From positions 1 to 56,911 of the forward strand of contig NZ_JAHKPJ010000021.1 of NCBI RefSeq assembly GCF_018860345.1: a DNA stretch of 56,911 nt, read 5' to 3'. The position numbers and the translations under genes were made by a program. This document shows positions 53,576 through 56,911 of this stretch, piece by piece. The notes below the pieces were generated by a model that did not search any database, had not been told where the DNA came from, and worked only from the letters and a program-made list of their open reading frames with translations. Each line of letters begins with the position of its first letter. The stretch's first letter is position 1. Origin of the DNA: Psychrosphaera sp. F3M07. GTDB lineage: Bacteria; Pseudomonadota; Gammaproteobacteria; Enterobacterales; Alteromonadaceae.

Positions 53576-56491
53576 ATGACCGAAAAAACAAGCTTACAAC
53601 AACTAGAGCAACACGATATCTTCATTCGCCGCCATATTGGTCCAAGCGAAGCAGAGCAGTTAGAAATGTGTAAGACCCTAGGTGTAAGTTCTGTTGCAGA
53701 ACTGATTGGCCAAACGGTACCGGGTTCAATTCGCTTACCAGCAGAAATGAATTTAAACGATGCCAAAACAGAAGAGCAAACGTTAGCGTATTTAAAAACC
53801 GTTGCAGGTGAAAACAAAATCGCTAAATCTTACATAGGTTTAGGTTATCACCCAGTATCAGTTCCTAACGTTATTTTACGTAATGTATTAGAAAATCCAG
53901 GCTGGTACACCGCTTATACGCCGTACCAACCAGAAATTGCTCAAGGTCGTTTAGAAGCCTTATTAAACTTCCAACAATTAACTATCGACTTAACCGGTTT
54001 AGACTTAGCCAGTGCATCGTTATTAGACGAAGCTACTGCAGCGGCAGAAGCGATGGGTCTTGCCCGTCGTGTTTCTAAAGCAAAAAAAGCCAACAGCTTC
54101 TTTATTGCCAACGACGTATTGCCACAAACTATCGACGTGGTGAAAACTCGTGCTGAAATGTTTGGTTTTGACATCATTGTTGATGCGCCAGAAAAAGCAG
54201 CAGAATACGAAATATTTGGTGCCTTGTTCCAATACACAGGCGCTGAAGGTCAAATAAACGACATCAAACCGTTAATTGAAGCGGTACAAGCTATTAAAGG
54301 CGTTGCCATTGTTGCTGCTGACATTATGAGCTTATTAATGTTAGAAGGTCCGGGTCACTTAGGCGCAGACGCTGTTTTAGGTTCAGCGCAACGTTTTGGT
54401 GTACCAATGGGATACGGCGGTCCACACGCAGCATTCTTTGCAACCAGTGACAAACATAAACGTTCATTACCGGGTCGTATCATAGGCGTATCTAAAGACC
54501 GTCGTGGTAACCCTGCATTACGTATGGCAATGCAAACACGTGAACAACATATCCGTCGTGAAAAAGCCAACTCAAACATTTGTACTGCGCAAGTATTATT
54601 AGCCAATATGGCGTCGTTCTACGCGGTTTATCACGGTCCACAAGGACTAAAAGTTATCGCAAATCGTATCAATCGTTTTGCTGATATCTTCGCTGCCGGT
54701 CTTAAAGCTAAAGGCGTTGCATTAGTTAACAACTCTTGGTTTGACACAATTACCTTTACTGCGGATAACAAAGACGAAATTTTAGCGCGCGCTAAAGCAA
54801 AATTAGTTAACTTCCGTACTGATTTAGACGGCAAGTTATCAGCCACCATGAATGAAACCGTAACACGCGAATGTGTTTTAGAGTTATTCGACGTGGTACT
54901 AGGCGAAGGCCATGGTTTAGACGTTGCCGCATTAGACGCTCAAGTAGTTGCAGGCGAAAGCTCTATACCTGCGACTTACGCACGTAAAACAGACGTACTT
55001 ACTCATAAAGTATTTAACTCGTACCACAGCGAAACAGAAATGTTACGTTATATACGTCGTCTTGAAGGCAAAGACTTATCATTGAATCATTCAATGATCT
55101 CTTTGGGTTCTTGTACCATGAAGTTAAATGCAACGGCTGAAATGATCCCAGTAACATGGCCTGAATTTGGTAACTTGCACCCATTCTGTCCTGCTGACCA
55201 AGCGCAAGGTTACAGCAAGATGATTGGTGAATTATCTGATCAATTAATTGAGATCACAGGTTACGACAATATCTCTATGCAACCAAACTCGGGTGCTCAA
55301 GGTGAATACGCAGGTCTAATCGCAATTCGTAAATACCACGAAAGCCGCGGCGACCATCACCGTAACATCTGTTTAATTCCAAGTTCTGCACACGGTACTA
55401 ACCCAGCGTCTGCACAAATGGCCAGCATGAAAGTTGTGGTAACGGCTTGTGATGAAAACGGTAACGTAGACATTGCTGACTTACGCGCTAAAGCAGAAGA
55501 ACACAGCGAGAACTTATCGTGCATCATGATCACATATCCTTCTACTCACGGTATCTACGAAGAAACCATTAAAGAAGCGTGTGACATTATCCATGAACAC
55601 GGCGGCCAAGTTTATATGGACGGCGCTAACATGAACGCACAGGTTGGCTTAACGTCACCGGGTTCAATTGGTTCTGACGTATCACACTTAAACTTACACA
55701 AAACCTTCTGTATTCCACATGGTGGTGGCGGCCCAGGTATGGGACCAATTGGTGTTAAGTCGCATTTAGCGCCTTTCTTACCAAACCATGCGGTAACTAA
55801 AGTTGAATTCATTGGTGATAACGCCATTGAAAATGTAGGCATAAACAACGGCGCAGTATCAGCAGCACCTTATGGTTCAGCAGGTATCTTACCTATCTCT
55901 TGGGCATACATTGCCATGATGGGTAAAATTGGTTTACGCCAAGCAACAGAAGTGGCAATTTTAAATGCCAACTACGTAGCAGAGCGTTTAAGTGCACATT
56001 ACCCAATCTTATATCGTGGCCGTAACGACCGTGTTGCCCACGAATGTATTGTTGATTTACGACCACTTAAAGACGCATCAGGCATTTCAGAAATGGATAT
56101 TGCTAAGCGTTTGAACGACTACGGTTTCCATGCACCAACCATGTCATTCCCTGTGGCGGGCACATTAATGATTGAACCTACTGAGTCAGAAGCAAAAGTA
56201 GAGTTAGACAGATTCATTGATGCACTAGTGGCTATACGTGGTGAAATTACTAAAGTTGAAAACGGCCAATGGACGTTAGACAACAACCCATTAGTATTTG
56301 CACCACATACAGCGGAAGACGTACTAGACCCAACGTGGGACAGAGCGTATGCACGTGATTACGCAGCATTCCCATGTGAGTCTGTTAAGCAAAATAAATT
56401 CTGGCCAACGGTAACTCGTATCGACGATGTATACGGCGACCGTAACTTGATTTGTTCTTGTCCGAGCATTGATACGTATAAGGAAGACTAG
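53576..56491 (+). CDS. gcvP: Glycine dehydrogenase (decarboxylating), P protein (GcvP)
   Basis: PLP enzyme that decarboxylates glycine and loads the aminomethyl group on GcvH. 971 residues, a fused two-half P protein (E. coli 957). The N-terminal half has [30 protein letters not shown] and YGGPHAAFF; the C-terminal half has [50 protein letters not shown] and the PLP lysine K709 in [21 protein letters not shown]. The stop codon lies inside the stem of a following hairpin. Confidence 0.98.
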   Translation: MTEKTSLQQLEQHDIFIRRHIGPSEAEQLEMCKTLGVSSVAELIGQTVPGSIRLPAEMNLNDAKTEEQTLAYLKTVAGENKIAKSYIGLGYHPVSVPNVILRNVLENPGWYTAYTPYQPEIAQGRLEALLNFQQLTIDLTGLDLASASLLDEATAAAEAMGLARRVSKAKKANSFFIANDVLPQTIDVVKTRAEMFGFDIIVDAPEKAAEYEIFGALFQYTGAEGQINDIKPLIEAVQAIKGVAIVAADIMSLLMLEGPGHLGADAVLGSAQRFGVPMGYGGPHAAFFATSDKHKRSLPGRIIGVSKDRRGNPALRMAMQTREQHIRREKANSNICTAQVLLANMASFYAVYHGPQGLKVIANRINRFADIFAAGLKAKGVALVNNSWFDTITFTADNKDEILARAKAKLVNFRTDLDGKLSATMNETVTRECVLELFDVVLGEGHGLDVAALDAQVVAGESSIPATYARKTDVLTHKVFNSYHSETEMLRYIRRLEGKDLSLNHSMISLGSCTMKLNATAEMIPVTWPEFGNLHPFCPADQAQGYSKMIGELSDQLIEITGYDNISMQPNSGAQGEYAGLIAIRKYHESRGDHHRNICLIPSSAHGTNPASAQMASMKVVVTACDENGNVDIADLRAKAEEHSENLSCIMITYPSTHGIYEETIKEACDIIHEHGGQVYMDGANMNAQVGLTSPGSIGSDVSHLNLHKTFCIPHGGGGPGMGPIGVKSHLAPFLPNHAVTKVEFIGDNAIENVGINNGAVSAAPYGSAGILPISWAYIAMMGKIGLRQATEVAILNANYVAERLSAHYPILYRGRNDRVAHECIVDLRPLKDASGISEMDIAKRLNDYGFHAPTMSFPVAGTLMIEPTESEAKVELDRFIDALVAIRGEITKVENGQWTLDNNPLVFAPHTAEDVLDPTWDRAYARDYAAFPCESVKQNKFWPTVTRIDDVYGDRNLICSCPSIDTYKED

Positions 56492-56504
56492 TTCCTAGTC
56501 TTTT
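56484..56504 (+). terminator. Terminator hairpin overlapping the gcvP stop codon
   Basis: AAGACTA and TAGTCTT form a seven-base-pair stem followed by TTT; the last gcvP codons and the TAG stop are in the left arm. Likely a weak terminator, backed up by the stronger one at 56528. Confidence 0.6.
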
Positions 56505-56527
56505 TAAGATATTGAAGTGTTGAAGAG

Positions 56528-56551
56528 AAGGTGACTTAGGTCACCTTTTTT
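56528..56551 (+). terminator. Rho-independent terminator of gcvP
   Basis: AAGGTGAC and GTCACCTT enclose a four-base loop and lead into TTTTTT. Clear intrinsic terminator. Confidence 0.88.
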
Positions 56552-56564
56552 GTTGGTTTTTTTC

Positions 56565-56589
56565 CTCGTAGCTAGTTACTCGTAGCTTT
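56565..56589. repeat. Heptamer-period repeat (CTCGTAG type)
   Basis: CCTCGTA, GCTAGTT, ACTCGTA, GCT: the ACTCG core recurs with a seven-base register, as in the arrays at 7884 and 8654. Confidence 0.5.
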
Positions 56590-56686
56590 TGTTGTTTCGC
56601 CCCTCGGCGCAGGTTGTATATTTGTTGGGAGTTTTAACTGATTCATCTTGCTTAGTTGAACTATAGGTTTCCCCACTCGGCGACCA

Positions 56687-56714
56687 TACCTTTTTTCAAC
56701 AGCCAAAAAAGGTA
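56687..56714. repeat. Ten-base inverted repeat TACCTTTTTT / AAAAAAGGTA
   Basis: Perfect ten-base arms around an eight-base loop (CAACAGCC), with flanking GGCGACCA and GGCGAAAAAGGCCGC. It could be a bidirectional terminator or part of a dispersed repeat; the surroundings hold no gene on either side within the window other than gcvP. Confidence 0.5.
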
Positions 56715-56911
56715 GGCGAAAAAGGCCGCTTCCAAACAAAATCCAATACTTATTAAATAGTTATTTTTGTTTACAAAAGCGGACTGAAAAGTCATCCCTG
56801 ACAAACAGTCCTTTCTCAGCATCCATGCTTCGAATTTTATAAAAATAATATTTAACGAAGCGATTTTGTGATGGAGAGGTAAAGCAGAGCAAAAAGCAAA
56901 AGCAAAAAGCA

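Larger units (their letters stand above)
56552..56911. other. Gene-free end of the window
   Basis: No ORF of interest. It holds seven-base repeats near 56565-56589 (CTCGTAGCT twice, 14 bases apart), an inverted repeat at 56687-56714 and a simple repeat of GCAAAAA/GCAAAA at about 56889-56911 that runs off the window. Confidence 0.55.

Overview
The window looks like the chromosome of an AT-rich marine gammaproteobacterium of the Alteromonadales, most like the Colwelliaceae (Colwellia, Thalassotalea, Psychrosphaera). This is inferred from protein resemblance and from conserved gammaproteobacterial neighbourhoods: hisGDCBHA with a bifunctional hisB, rnhA/dnaQ next to tRNA-Asp, gltX flanked by tRNA arrays, potABCD, and ubiH-ubiI-gcvT-gcvH-gcvP. 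No phage, transposase, integrase or CRISPR locus was found; the window is mostly core genome.

Layout. 1-470: the end of an rRNA operon, with two tandem 5S genes. 0.5-9.2 kb: sbcB, a DksA/TraR-type zinc-finger gene, a CBS-pair protein, hrpA, an acetyltransferase, a RelE/Phd-type toxin-antitoxin pair and a small DUF2892 membrane protein behind three identical-pattern palindromes. 9.2-11.4 kb: a lipoprotein with transglutaminase-like and TPR regions, and a periplasmic solute-binding-like protein. 11.5-17.5 kb: the histidine operon on the minus strand behind a leader peptide with four His codons and an attenuator; it stops at hisA, so hisF and hisI/E lie elsewhere. 17.6-22.9 kb: small hypothetical, DUF962 and acetyltransferase genes, an orphan MlaC-like protein, a TatD-family nuclease, and an SDR plus acyl-CoA dehydrogenase pair for acyl-CoA oxidation.

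23.2-31.1 kb holds three tRNA arrays: 3 Val, then 1 Ala + 4 Glu, then 4 Asp. They are interleaved with the EVE-domain gene, gltX, rnhA, dnaQ and a TIGR03503-like gene. Each array has a strong promoter with a GC-rich discriminator. Each is also trailed by broken, expanded or chimeric tRNA copies that share short inserted sequences, which is the most unusual structure in the window.

31.2-41.1 kb is a seven-gene minus-strand cluster, probably one transcription unit: TonB-dependent receptor, VTT-domain/flavin disulfide reductase fusion, YnjB-YnjC-YnjD ABC importer, YnjF-type CDP-alcohol phosphatidyltransferase and a fatty-acid-hydroxylase-type membrane protein. It couples outer-membrane and inner-membrane uptake with redox and lipid enzymes; the substrate is unknown. 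41.3-44.7 kb: a DoxX-like protein and two exported amidohydrolases, the second without metal ligands. 44.7-48.5 kb: potABCD polyamine importer. 48.8-56.5 kb: two ubiquinone-pathway hydroxylases and the glycine cleavage system. The last 350 bases have no gene.
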